Both the position numbers and the translations under genes were made by a program. The notes beneath the pieces are model-generated. The model had not been told where the DNA came from. It did no database searches and saw only the letters and a list, made by a program, of their open reading frames with translations. 56,472 nucleotides of DNA from contig NZ_NSDM01000027.1 in NCBI RefSeq assembly GCF_030852425.1, positions 1 to 56,472 on the forward strand. Reading direction: 5' to 3'. Shown piece after piece: positions 25,382 through 34,126 of the stretch (positions are counted from its first letter, which is position 1; each line of letters opens with the position of its first letter). The stretch is from Saccharothrix longispora. Its GTDB lineage: Bacteria; Actinomycetota; Actinomycetes; Mycobacteriales; Pseudonocardiaceae.

Positions 25382-26470
25382 TCAGCTCTCCACCGCGGTG
25401 AGCCACTCGCTGTAGAACAGCCCGAGGCCCAGCATGCAGCACATGGCCGCGAGCAGCCAGAACCGGATGATCACCGTGGTTTCCGCCCACCCGGCGAGTT
25501 CGAAGTGGTGGTGGAACGGCGCCATGCGGAACAGCCGTCGCCGCGACGTGCGGAACACCGCGACCTGGAGCACCACCGACAGCGCCTCGACCACGAACAG
25601 ACCGCCGATGACGACCATCAGCAGCTCGGTGCGGGTCGCGATGGACAGGCCGGCGACCAGGCCGCCGAGCGCCAGCGAGCCGGTGTCGCCCATGAAGATC
25701 TTGGCGGGCGCGGCGTTCCACCAGAGGAAGCCGATGCAGCCGGCCATCGCGGCGGCGGCCACCAGCGCCAGGTCCAGCGGGTCGCGCACGTCGTAGCAGC
25801 CGGCCACGAGCAGGTTGGAGCAGTTGTAGCGGAACTGCCAGAAGCTGATGACGACGTAGGTGCCGAGCACCATCGCGGACGTGCCGCCGGCGAGCCCGTC
25901 GAGGCCGTCGGTCAGGTTCACCGCGTTCGACCAGGCGGAGATCGCCGCGTAGCAGAACACCACGAAGCCGACGATGCCGAACGACACGACGCTGATGTCG
26001 CGGACGAACGAGAGGTTGACCGACGCGGGCGTGAAGCCGTCCTTGTTCGGGAACTGGATGACCAGGACGGCGAAGATGATCGTGGCGACGAACTGGCCGA
26101 CCAGCTTCGCGGTCTTGTTCAGGCCAAGGTTGCGCTGCTTGCGGATCTTGATGAAGTCGTCCAGGAAGCCGACGACGCCCAGCGAGGTCGTCAGCATCAG
26201 CACGAGCAGGCCGGACGCGCTGGGCGTCTGGTCCTGCGCGGAGGCGGACATCGAGTTCACCAGGTGCGCGCCGAGGTAGCCCGCCCACATCGCGACCAGG
26301 ATCGCGACGCCGCCCATGGTGGGCGTGCCGCGCTTGGTCTTGTGGCTCTGCGGGCCTTCCTCGCGGATCTCCTGGCCGAAGCCCTGCCGGGAGAAGATCT
26401 TGATCAGGTACGGCGTCAGCATGATCGACGTGATCAGGGCGATGGCCGCCGCGATCAGGATGCTCTTCAC
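25382..26470 (-). CDS. mraY: Phospho-MurNAc-pentapeptide translocase MraY
   Basis: A 362-residue integral membrane enzyme that makes lipid I from UDP-MurNAc-pentapeptide and undecaprenyl phosphate. Signature segments are KRGTPTMGG, the magnesium-binding DD in VGFLDDFIKIRK, NLTDGLDGLAGG with the catalytic aspartate, FMGDTGSLALGG and the histidine cluster APFHHHFEL. Ten membrane segments are evident. GTG at 26470 overlaps the murF stop as GTGA and has GGAGG upstream within murF. Confidence 0.98.
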   Translation of the reverse strand: MKSILIAAAIALITSIMLTPYLIKIFSRQGFGQEIREEGPQSHKTKRGTPTMGGVAILVAMWAGYLGAHLVNSMSASAQDQTPSASGLLVLMLTTSLGVVGFLDDFIKIRKQRNLGLNKTAKLVGQFVATIIFAVLVIQFPNKDGFTPASVNLSFVRDISVVSFGIVGFVVFCYAAISAWSNAVNLTDGLDGLAGGTSAMVLGTYVVISFWQFRYNCSNLLVAGCYDVRDPLDLALVAAAAMAGCIGFLWWNAAPAKIFMGDTGSLALGGLVAGLSIATRTELLMVVIGGLFVVEALSVVLQVAVFRTSRRRLFRMAPFHHHFELAGWAETTVIIRFWLLAAMCCMLGLGLFYSEWLTAVES

Positions 26471-27939
26471 TTGCTGCCCGCCTCCAGGAGAGCCTCGGCA
26501 ACCCGCCACAGGCCGTATGAGTTGGATGCCTTCACCAGCACGACGTCACCCGGTCGCACCTCGTCGCTCAGCAGCTGGACCGCCGCGGCGACGTCCGGCA
26601 CCAGAACCGCTTCTTCGCCCCATGATCCTTCCAGGTGCGCTCCCTGGCGCATCGCGCGGGCGTCCTCCCCGACGACGACCAGCTTGTTGATGTCCAGGCG
26701 GACCGCGAGCCTGCCGATCTCGTCGTGCGCGCGGACGTGGTCCGCACCGAGCTCCGCCATCGGGCCGAGCACCGCCCAGCTGCGGCGGGCCGGGGTGGTG
26801 GACCGCGAGATGGTGGCCAGCGACTTCAGCGCCGCCTTCACCGACTCGGGGTTCGCGTTGTACGCGTCGTTGACGACGGTCACGCCGTCGGGGCGCTCGG
26901 AGACCGCCATGCGGTGCGCCGACACCCGCTCCGCCGTGCCGAGGGCGTCCGCGACCTGCTGCGGCGTCGCGCCCAGCTCCAGCGCGATCGCGGCGGCGGT
27001 GAGCGCGTTGCCGACCTGGTGCGGGCCGTGCACGGCCAGGCGCACGCGCGCCTCGCCCTGCGGCGAGACCAGCGTGAACCCGGCGCGGGCCTGCGCGTCC
27101 AGCTCGACGTCGACGGCCCTCACCTGCGCGTCGGACCGCTCCCCGACCAGCACGACGCGCGCCCGCGTGCGCGGGGCCATGCCCGCGACCAGCGGGTCGT
27201 CCGCGTTCAGCACGGCCACGCCGTCGGCGGGCAGCGCCTCCACCAGCTCGCCCTTGGCCTCCGCGATGCCCTGCTTGGAGCCGAACTCGCCGACGTGCGC
27301 GCTGCCCACGTTGAGCACCGCGCCCACCGTCGGCGGCGCGACCCGGCACAGCTCGGCGATGTGCCCCTTGCCGCGGGCGGACAGCTCCAGCACCAGGAAC
27401 CGGGTGCTCGCGGTGGCGCGCAGCGCGGTCCACGGGTGGCCCAGCTCGTTGTTGAACGACCCGGGCGGCGCGATGGTCTCGCCCAGCGGCGCGAGGACCC
27501 CCGCGATGAGGTCCTTGGTCGAGGTCTTGCCGGACGAGCCGGTCACGCCGACCACCGTGAGGTCCGGCAGCCGGTCCACGACGTGCCGGGCCAGCTTGGC
27601 CAGCGCGGCCAGCACCGCCGCGCCCGCGCCGTCGGCGTCCCCGGACAGCACGTACGCGTTGCCGGTCTTCCCGTCGCCGGTCCCGACCGGCGGTGGGACC
27701 AGGACGGACGGCACGTCGACCGGGCGCCCGGCGAGCACGCCCACCGCGCCGGCGCCGATCGCGCGCGCGGCGAAGTCGTGGCCGTCGACCCGTTCGCCGG
27801 GCAACGCCAGGAACAGGCCGCCGGGCGTGAGCTTCCGGGTGTCGAACTCGACACCGCCGGTGACGACCTCGTCGCCGGTGGCGTGGTGGACCGTGCCGCC
27901 GACGACCTCGGCGATCTCGGCCAGGGTCAACGGGATCAC
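26467..27939 (-). CDS. murF: UDP-MurNAc-tripeptide-D-Ala-D-Ala ligase
   Basis: A 490-residue ligase that completes the pentapeptide. The N-terminal UDP-binding region has EFDTRKLTPGGLFLALPG. The P-loop GSSGKTST is at 134-141, FNNELGHPWTAL is the substrate-side motif, and VVNDAYNANPESVKAAL is diagnostic of MurF. GTG at 27939 overlaps the murE stop codon (GTGA), so murE, murF and mraY form one translationally chained unit. Confidence 0.97.
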   Translation of the reverse strand: MIPLTLAEIAEVVGGTVHHATGDEVVTGGVEFDTRKLTPGGLFLALPGERVDGHDFAARAIGAGAVGVLAGRPVDVPSVLVPPPVGTGDGKTGNAYVLSGDADGAGAAVLAALAKLARHVVDRLPDLTVVGVTGSSGKTSTKDLIAGVLAPLGETIAPPGSFNNELGHPWTALRATASTRFLVLELSARGKGHIAELCRVAPPTVGAVLNVGSAHVGEFGSKQGIAEAKGELVEALPADGVAVLNADDPLVAGMAPRTRARVVLVGERSDAQVRAVDVELDAQARAGFTLVSPQGEARVRLAVHGPHQVGNALTAAAIALELGATPQQVADALGTAERVSAHRMAVSERPDGVTVVNDAYNANPESVKAALKSLATISRSTTPARRSWAVLGPMAELGADHVRAHDEIGRLAVRLDINKLVVVGEDARAMRQGAHLEGSWGEEAVLVPDVAAAVQLLSDEVRPGDVVLVKASNSYGLWRVAEALLEAGSK

Positions 27940-29465
27940 CGGGCTGCTCCTCGGATGGCGTCGGCCAGGGTTTCGACGTCGGAGAACGGGTGCACGACCC
28001 CCGCGACCTCCTGGCCGGTCTCGTGGCCCTTGCCGGCCACGACGACGACGTCACCGGCACGGGCCTCGCCCACGGCGTGCGCGATGGCCAGGCGGCGGTC
28101 GCCGATCTCCACGACCTCGCCGCGCTCGGCGTCGGGCACGCCCAGCGCGCCGCGCAGCATCGCGGCCCGGATCTCCGCCGGGTCCTCGCCGCGCGGGTTG
28201 TCGTCGGTCACGACGAGCACGTCGCTGCGCCGCGCCGCCTCCTCGCCCATGAGCGGGCGCTTGGCCGTGTCGCGGTCGCCGCCGCAGCCCAGGACGGTGA
28301 TGATCCGGCCCGTCGCGCGCGCCCGCACCGCGTCCAGGGCGAGGGCGACGGCGGCGGGCTTGTGCGAGTAGTCGACGACGGCGGTGAAGTCCTGCCCCTC
28401 GTCGACGCGCTGCATGCGGCCGGGCACCTCGACGTCGCGCAGGCCCGCCCGGATCGACTCGTGGTCGACGCCCCGCGCGTGCAGGCAGCCGATCGCGAGC
28501 AGGGCGTTGGCCACGTTGAACTCGCCGGGCAGGCGCAGCTCCACGTCGAACGAGACCCCGCCGGGGCCGTGCGCGGTGAAGCTCTGCTCGCCGGTGGCGG
28601 TGACGGCGACGCCGGTGGCCGTCCAGTCGGCGTCGCCGGTGGTCGCCACGGTGACCGTGCCCGGCTTCACCAGCCGCGGACCCCACTCGCCGTCGACGCA
28701 GACGACCTCCACCCGGGCCCGGCCGTCGAACAGCTCGGCCTTGGTCCGGAAGTAGTCCTCCATGTCGGGGTGGAAGTCCAGGTGGTCCTGCGACAGGTTG
28801 GTGAACGCGCCGACCGCGAACCCGACGCCGCCGACCCGGCCCAGGCGCAGGGCGTGGCTGGAGACCTCCATCGCCACGTCCGTGGTGCCGCGCTCGTGCA
28901 TCACGGCCAGCAGCGCCTGGAGGTCGGGGGCCTCGGGCGTGGTCAGCGCGCTGCCGAGCCGTTCGCCCGCGATGCGCGTCTCGACCGTGCCGATCAGGCC
29001 GGTGGCCCGGCCGGCGGCCTTCAGCGCGGACTCGATCATGTAGGTGGTGGTGGTCTTGCCGGACGTGCCGGTCACGCCCCACACGGCCACCTTCGACGAG
29101 GGGGTGCCGTAGACGCGGGCGGCGAGCGCGCCGAGCACGGCACGCGGCTCGGGGTGCACCAGCACGGGCACGCCGGCGACCTTCGCGGCGCCCTCGGCGT
29201 CGGTCAGGACGGCCACCGCGCCGGCCTCGACGGCCCGGGCGGCGAAATCGGCTCCGTGGACGCGGGTGCCCGGCAGGGCGGCGAACAGGTCGCCGGGCCG
29301 CACGTGCTGGGCGCGCAAGGTCACCCCGCTCACCAGCACGTGGGCCCGGTCGGGAGCGGTCAGGTGCGCGTCGACGGTCGTGGCGAGCTCCGACACGGGA
29401 ACGGGCTGGGTGCGGGAAGGGCGAGGCGGGGCGGTCGCGACCTTGCCCTCTAGCTTGGCAGGCAC
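27936..29465 (-). CDS. murE: UDP-MurNAc-dipeptide-meso-diaminopimelate ligase
   Basis: A 509-residue ligase with P-loop GTSGKTTT (133-140), the carbamylated-lysine region EVSSHALRLGRV, and the DNPR motif (VTDDNPRGEDPAE). DNPR predicts meso-diaminopimelate rather than lysine as third residue, as expected in actinomycetes. The start is not certain: GTG at 29465 gives ~35 extra N-terminal residues before the conserved part and no strong ribosome site, and a GTG at 29513 is also open. The gap to ftsI is 70 bases. Confidence 0.95.
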   Translation of the reverse strand: MPAKLEGKVATAPPRPSRTQPVPVSELATTVDAHLTAPDRAHVLVSGVTLRAQHVRPGDLFAALPGTRVHGADFAARAVEAGAVAVLTDAEGAAKVAGVPVLVHPEPRAVLGALAARVYGTPSSKVAVWGVTGTSGKTTTTYMIESALKAAGRATGLIGTVETRIAGERLGSALTTPEAPDLQALLAVMHERGTTDVAMEVSSHALRLGRVGGVGFAVGAFTNLSQDHLDFHPDMEDYFRTKAELFDGRARVEVVCVDGEWGPRLVKPGTVTVATTGDADWTATGVAVTATGEQSFTAHGPGGVSFDVELRLPGEFNVANALLAIGCLHARGVDHESIRAGLRDVEVPGRMQRVDEGQDFTAVVDYSHKPAAVALALDAVRARATGRIITVLGCGGDRDTAKRPLMGEEAARRSDVLVVTDDNPRGEDPAEIRAAMLRGALGVPDAERGEVVEIGDRRLAIAHAVGEARAGDVVVVAGKGHETGQEVAGVVHPFSDVETLADAIRGAAR

Positions 29466-29535
29466 GCGCGGAAGGCTACCGGCGCACGGAGAGTGGTCGT
29501 CCGGCACGTCCACCCGGGACGTGCCGGACGACCCG

Positions 29536-31446
29536 CTACGGCTTGATGATCAGCGGCACGACGGGGCTCGGCTCCGCCGACATCGGCACCTGGTAGCGCT
29601 GCGACAGGTAGGACGCGACGTCGTGGAACAGCGGCGCGGCGGACTGCTCGCCGACCGTCGGGTTGTCGAGCATGATCCCGACGACGAAGCGGGGGTTGTC
29701 CGCGGGGAAGATGCCCGCGAACGTGATCCAGTACTGGCTGTGCGAGTAGCAGCCGCACTTCGGGTCGACCTGCTGCGCCGTGCCCGTCTTGCCGCTGACC
29801 TGGTAGCCGGGCAGCGCCGCGGACGGGCCGGTGCCGGTCTGGTCCGGGTCGCTCGTCGACCTCTGCACCACCGCGCGGAACATGTCGCGGACCGTCTTCG
29901 CGGTCTCCGGCGACACCACCCGCACGCCCTCCGGGGGTTGCTTCACCTGCCGCGCCCCGTCGGCGGAGATCTCGGCGCGGATGATGCGCGGCGGGACGCG
30001 CACGCCGTCGTTCGCGATGGCCTGGTACATGCCGGTCATCTGGAGCAGGTTCGTGCTCAGGCCCTGGCCGATGGGCAGGTTGCCGAACGTCGAGCCGGAC
30101 CACTGGTTGCGCGGCGGCACGTAGCCCGCCTCCTCGCCGGGCAGGCCCGACTGGGTGCGCTTGCCGAGGCCGAACCTGGTCAGCATCTCGGCGTACCGGT
30201 CCTCGCCGATCTCCTGCGCCGTCATGAGCGTGCCGACGTTGGAGGACTTGGCGAACACGCCGGTGAACGTCATGTCCTGGCGCGGGTGCGGGACGGAGTC
30301 CTTGATGACGCGGTCGGAGACGCGGATGCTGCCGTCCACGCCGAGCACGCTGTCCGGCTGGTGGATGCCGTCCTCGACGGCCGCCGCGGCGGCCACGACC
30401 TTGTTCACCGAACCGGGTTCGAACACCGTGGACACGGCGGCGTTGCGCAGGTGCTCCTCGTCGGCCTTGCCGAACTGGTTCGGGTCGAACGTCTTGTCGT
30501 TGGCCATCGCCAGGATCTCGCCCGTGCGGGCGTCGAGCACCACGGCGGAACCCGAGCGGGCGGCCGTCTTCCCGGTGTGCTCGGTGACCATCCGCTGGAG
30601 CGCGTACTGGGTGTCGACGTCGAGGGTCAGCTCCAGGCTCTTGCCCGGCGTGGCGGCGGCCAGCTCGCGGGAGCGGCCCGGCCCCGGGATGACCACGTCG
30701 TCGTTGCCCTGCATGGTGTCGACGACGCGCCGCCCGTTGCGGCCGGCCAGCAGGTTGTCCTCGGAGATCTCCAGGCCCAGCAGGCCGTGCGTCGCGGGCG
30801 GCTCCTTGTCCTTGCGCCAGTTCGCCGCGCCGATGATGTTCGACGCCAGCTCGCCGTTCGGGTACACCCGCACCGCCCGGTACTCCGAGCCGATGTTGAA
30901 GTACTTGTCGGTGATGATCGCGGCCCTGCCGGGGTCGACGTTGTCGGCCAGCTCGACGTAGGTGGTGTCCTGCGAGAGCTTGGCCAGCACGGTGTCCCGG
31001 TCGGTCTTCTGGCCGGCGACCTCCTTGCCCAGCGTCTGCTCGAAGAACGCGGCGATGTCGGCGATGCGGTCCTCGAAGCTGCCGATGTCCGGGTCGCGCT
31101 CCAGCGCCTTCGCCCACTCCTGGCGCATCAGCCGCGGCACGGCGTACAGGGCGCGCGCCTCCACGCTGAACGCGAGCTGGTTGCCGTTGCGGTCGAGGAT
31201 GGAGCCGCGCGCGGCGGGGATGTCGATGGGCGTGGCGCGCTGTTGCTCGGCCTGGGCGGACAGCGCCTCGGCCTGGAAGCCCTGCACCTGCACCAGCTTC
31301 ACGCCGGCGGCCAGCAGCGCGCCCACCAGCAGCAACCGCCCCACCGCGAGGCGGACCCGGCTGTTGCCGCCGCGCCGCCGCTTGGGGGCGGACGGGCGGA
31401 CGGACAACGGGCGTCGGGCAGGCCTGCCCCGGCTGGGCCCCGGCAT
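29536..31446 (-). CDS. ftsI: Septal transpeptidase FtsI (class B penicillin-binding protein)
   Basis: A 636-residue class B PBP. A basic cytoplasmic N-terminus (PKRRRGG) and one membrane helix (about 33-50) precede the pedestal domain (RGSILDRNGNQLA) and the transpeptidase domain. Its motifs are SVNK (catalytic Ser), SSN and KTGTA. A short cysteine pair (DPKCGCYSHSQ) directly after KTG is an insertion that could form a disulfide. The ATG shares one base with the ftsL stop (TGATG), with AGGAGG upstream. Confidence 0.97.
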   Translation of the reverse strand: MPGPSRGRPARRPLSVRPSAPKRRRGGNSRVRLAVGRLLLVGALLAAGVKLVQVQGFQAEALSAQAEQQRATPIDIPAARGSILDRNGNQLAFSVEARALYAVPRLMRQEWAKALERDPDIGSFEDRIADIAAFFEQTLGKEVAGQKTDRDTVLAKLSQDTTYVELADNVDPGRAAIITDKYFNIGSEYRAVRVYPNGELASNIIGAANWRKDKEPPATHGLLGLEISEDNLLAGRNGRRVVDTMQGNDDVVIPGPGRSRELAAATPGKSLELTLDVDTQYALQRMVTEHTGKTAARSGSAVVLDARTGEILAMANDKTFDPNQFGKADEEHLRNAAVSTVFEPGSVNKVVAAAAAVEDGIHQPDSVLGVDGSIRVSDRVIKDSVPHPRQDMTFTGVFAKSSNVGTLMTAQEIGEDRYAEMLTRFGLGKRTQSGLPGEEAGYVPPRNQWSGSTFGNLPIGQGLSTNLLQMTGMYQAIANDGVRVPPRIIRAEISADGARQVKQPPEGVRVVSPETAKTVRDMFRAVVQRSTSDPDQTGTGPSAALPGYQVSGKTGTAQQVDPKCGCYSHSQYWITFAGIFPADNPRFVVGIMLDNPTVGEQSAAPLFHDVASYLSQRYQVPMSAEPSPVVPLIIKP

Positions 31447-32126
31447 CACTGACCTCCTGGTGCCGGCTGCCCGTCTGCCGGCGTCTGTGCCGGTGGTGTC
31501 TGGGCAGGCGGAGTCTGGGCGGGTGGGGTCTGGGCCGGCGGGGTCTGGGCCGGCGGGGTCTGGGCGGGCGGGGTCTGGGCGGGCGGGGTTTCCGTCGACG
31601 TCTGCGGCGGCGGGGGCGGCTGCACGGCGGACGGCCTGCCGTACATCTCCACCGTCCCGTCGGGCAGCTGCCGCAACCGCGCCGGGTCGCCCGCCGGGAG
31701 CAGCCCGAGCCTGGTCGCGGCCTCGGCCAGCTCCAGCGGCGACTCGGCGAGCGCCACCTCCTGCCGCAGCTGCTCGACCTGCCGGGCGAGCCGGGTCTCC
31801 TCGGCCCGCGCGTCCTGGAGTCGGTACGAGTCGGCCGTGGCCTGCGTCGACAGCCACATGATCGCGGCGATGCCCACGCCGAGCACCACCATGACCATCA
31901 CGACGAACGGCGCCTTGGGCGTCACGACGGGCTGCCGCGTCACCGCCGGGCCGCGCTTGGACGGCGTCCGCCGGTCGCGCCGCGCGTAGGCCCGCTCCGC
32001 GGCCGACGACCTGCGGCGCTCCGCGGGGACGGACCGCAGCGCGCGCTCGCGCGGGTTCCCCCCGGTCGTCGACCTGGGCTTGGGCGACGGCGCGCCGCCA
32101 CCGCCGGTCCGTGCCGGTGCGGTCAT
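31446..32126 (-). CDS. ftsL: FtsL-like division protein with a repetitive extracellular tail
   Basis: A 226-residue bitopic protein. A basic cytoplasmic region (about 70 residues) is followed by a membrane helix (FVVMVMVVLGVGIAAIMW) and a leucine-zipper-like coiled coil (RLARQVEQLRQEVALAESPLELAEAA) typical of FtsL. The tail is unusual: seven PPAQT pentapeptides in a Pro/Gln-rich extension of about 60 residues on the outside of the membrane. The ATG overlaps the rsmH stop as ATGA. FtsL joins FtsQ and FtsB to activate FtsW-FtsI. Confidence 0.92.
   Translation of the reverse strand: MTAPARTGGGGAPSPKPRSTTGGNPRERALRSVPAERRRSSAAERAYARRDRRTPSKRGPAVTRQPVVTPKAPFVVMVMVVLGVGIAAIMWLSTQATADSYRLQDARAEETRLARQVEQLRQEVALAESPLELAEAATRLGLLPAGDPARLRQLPDGTVEMYGRPSAVQPPPPPQTSTETPPAQTPPAQTPPAQTPPAQTPPAQTPPAQTPPAQTPADGQPAPGGQ
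31483..31587. repeat. Seven tandem 15-bp repeats in ftsL
   Basis: Seven consecutive 15-bp units (consensus GTCTGGGCNGGCGGG on the plus strand) start at 31483 and every 15 bases to 31573. On the coding strand each gives one PPAQT pentapeptide. The inner units are near identical in DNA, which points to recent slippage, and the number may vary between strains. Confidence 0.93.
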
Positions 32127-33073
32127 GTCGCCTCCCGGATGCGTTCCGCCGCCCGCAACCTCACCGAGGCGGCCCTGGGGTTGTCCTCGATCTCGCGCTC
32201 GTTCGCCTGCTCGGCGCCGCGCGTCACCAGCTTCAGCTGGGGGCCGTGGCCGGGCAGCTCCACCGGCAGGTCCAGCGGTGTCGTCGAGGCGGCCAGGTCG
32301 GCGAAGGCCCGCTTGACCATGCGGTCCTCCAGCGACTGGTAGGACTCCACGACGATCCTGCCGCCCACCGCCAGCACCGACAGCGCCGCGGGCAGGGCCG
32401 CGCGCAGCGACTCCAGCTCCTGGTTGACCTCGATCCGCAGCGCCTGGAAGGTGCGCTTGGCCGGGTGCCCGCCGGTGCGCCGCGTCGCCGCGGGCACGAC
32501 GTCGTAGAGCAGCCGGACCAGCCGGCCGCTCGTGGTGAACGGCTCGCGCGCCCGTTCCCGCACGACCGCGCCCGCGATCTTGCGGGCGAACCGCTCCTCG
32601 CCGTAGTCGCGCAGCACGCGGGTCAGCTCGTCGGCGGGGTACTCGTTCAGCACGTCGGCCGCCGTCATGCCCGAACCGGCGCTCATGCGCATGTCCAGCG
32701 GCGCGTCCTTGGAGTAGGCGAACCCGCGCTCCTCGGCGTCGAGCTGCAACGACGACACCCCGAGGTCCATGAGCACGCCGTGCACCTCCGCGCCGCCGAC
32801 CGCCTCGGCGATGCCGTCGTAGGTGGTCTGCACGAAGGACACGCGGTCGGCGAACGGCGCGAGCCGCTCCCGGGACAGCGCGATGGCCTGCGGGTCGCGG
32901 TCGAGCCCCACCAGCCGCACCTTCGGGTGCGCCCGGAGGACCGCCTCGGAATGCCCGCCCAGGCCGAGCGTGCAGTCGACGAACACGGCGTCGTCCCGAT
33001 CGGCCAGCGCGGGGGCCAGCAGGTCGAGGACGCGATCGAGCAACACCGGCACGTGACGCGCCTGCTCCACCAC
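32123..33073 (-). CDS. rsmH: 16S rRNA (cytosine-1402-N4)-methyltransferase RsmH (MraW)
   Basis: A 316-residue SAM-dependent methyltransferase. It opens with the conserved RHVPVLLDRVLDLLAP. The SAM-binding motif is FVDCTLGLGGHSEAVL, followed by LVGLDRDPQA, and GVLMDLGVSSLQLD carries the DLGVSS signature. Later marks are KRTFQALRIEVN and VVESYQSLEDRMVK. GTG at 33073 follows GGAGGGGGC; the next codon is also GTG and is an equally good start. It lies 158 bases downstream of mraZ. Confidence 0.97.
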   Translation of the reverse strand: MVEQARHVPVLLDRVLDLLAPALADRDDAVFVDCTLGLGGHSEAVLRAHPKVRLVGLDRDPQAIALSRERLAPFADRVSFVQTTYDGIAEAVGGAEVHGVLMDLGVSSLQLDAEERGFAYSKDAPLDMRMSAGSGMTAADVLNEYPADELTRVLRDYGEERFARKIAGAVVRERAREPFTTSGRLVRLLYDVVPAATRRTGGHPAKRTFQALRIEVNQELESLRAALPAALSVLAVGGRIVVESYQSLEDRMVKRAFADLAASTTPLDLPVELPGHGPQLKLVTRGAEQANEREIEDNPRAASVRLRAAERIREAT

Positions 33074-33231
33074 GCCCCCTCCCTGGATGATCCCCCCTCT
33101 GCACACGTGAAATTCGGGTGTCGTCAGGTCCCCGCCCGCCCGTCGGACCTGGCGCCGGGGAAGGTGCGCCAGGGCCGATAGCCGAGCGGACCGAGGCCTC
33201 ACGGCACCCGAAACCTCGAGTCAACGGCCGA

Positions 33232-33663
33232 TCAGAACAGTCCGGGGAACACCTCCTCGCGGGCTTCCGCGTACCGCTGCTCGTGCTCGTCCATGTACCG
33301 CTGCCACGCCGTGGCGTCCCAGATCTCCAGCCGGGTGATCGCGCCGATGACCACGCACTCCTTGGTCAACCCCGCGTACCGGCGCAGTTCCGGGGCGATG
33401 AGGACCCGGCCCTGGCCGTCCGGCCGCTGCTCGTCGGTACCGGCGAACAGGTAGCGCTGGTAGGCGCGGACCGCCTCGTTCGTGAACGGGGCCTCCGCGA
33501 CCTTGCGCGCCATCTGCTCGAACTCGGCCCGCGGGAACACGTACAGGCAGTGGTCCTGGCCCTTGGTGACCATGAGACCCCCCGCTAGCGCGTCCCGGAA
33601 CTTCGCAGGCAGCGTGATGCGGCCCTTGTCGTCCAACCTCGGGTTGTGCGTGCCCAGGAACAC
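33232..33663 (-). CDS. mraZ: MraZ, transcriptional regulator of the dcw cluster
   Basis: A 143-residue protein with two AbrB/SpoVT-like halves: FLGTHNPRLDDKGRITLPAKF and GTDEQRPDGQGRVLIAPELR. MraZ forms ring oligomers that bind short direct repeats in its own promoter and control the first dcw genes. GTG at 33663 has GGGAGGT nine bases upstream. The matching repeat boxes are found at 33725-33760. Confidence 0.97.
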   Translation of the reverse strand: MFLGTHNPRLDDKGRITLPAKFRDALAGGLMVTKGQDHCLYVFPRAEFEQMARKVAEAPFTNEAVRAYQRYLFAGTDEQRPDGQGRVLIAPELRRYAGLTKECVVIGAITRLEIWDATAWQRYMDEHEQRYAEAREEVFPGLF

Positions 33664-33724
33664 TGCGCACCCACCTCCCGACGCCGGATGTCGAGCTGAC
33701 GACCGGCAGTGGAGCCCCCGTCTG

Positions 33725-33766
33725 CCCCACCGGCCGCCACAGTACCCCACTTTTCCCCACAGTCAA
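33725..33766 (-). promoter_or_regulatory. mraZ promoter with four phased MraZ boxes
   Basis: On the minus strand TTGACT (33766-33761) and TACTGT (33744-33739) form a -35/-10 pair with a 16-bp spacer. The spacer consists of GTGGGG, AAAA, GTGGGG. Boxes begin at 33760, 33750, 33740 (degenerate, GTGGCG) and 33730, each exactly 10 bp apart. This is the direct-repeat spacing known for MraZ binding. Bound MraZ would cover the spacer, the -10 element and the start point, which predicts autorepression. Confidence 0.82.
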
Positions 33767-34126
33767 CGCTGAAACGGGTGGATGCACGACCCTCCGCGAG
33801 ACATTTGCGCTGGTAGAGCGAAGATGAGCAGCTCGGTTGGCGGTGGGGGAAGCCGACGCCCACCACCTCCCCGAGTGAGCCGAGGAGGCCCGAAGACCAC
33901 CCGAACGGCCCAACGAAATCGGGCAAAACCGGTTCATGCGACGCCCCGGTGGGGAATCGTGGTGGGGAGCCTCTGAACCGACCGGGTCCGCGGGCCGTGG
34001 AAACCGACAGCACGAAGATGTTCAATCGGGTGTGGGGCGCTTCGCCCCGGTTTGACACACTGCGTGAAACGCTCACCGCCACCGCGAACCGGTCGCGGGA
34101 GGGCCGCGCCCGCTCCAGGAGGTCGA
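33767..34126. other. Intergenic region between the divergent mraZ and moxR units
   Basis: No credible gene. Besides the mraZ promoter at its left edge, there is an AT-richer stretch (about 33900-34060), a small CG-rich hairpin (GGGGCGCTTCGCCCC, 34035-34049) and an isolated TTGACA at 34052 without a good -10. The moxR ribosome site AGGAGG is at 34117-34122. Confidence 0.6.

Noticed and set aside
24089..28252. 1387-codon open frame on the plus strand opposite murD, mraY, murF and part of murE
   Set aside because: Ala/Ser/Thr/Pro-rich mirror translation of four well-supported genes; no start context or domain.
34052..34080. TTGACA at 34052 as the moxR promoter
   Set aside because: No TANNNT-like element at 16-19 bp; the following bases are GC-rich.
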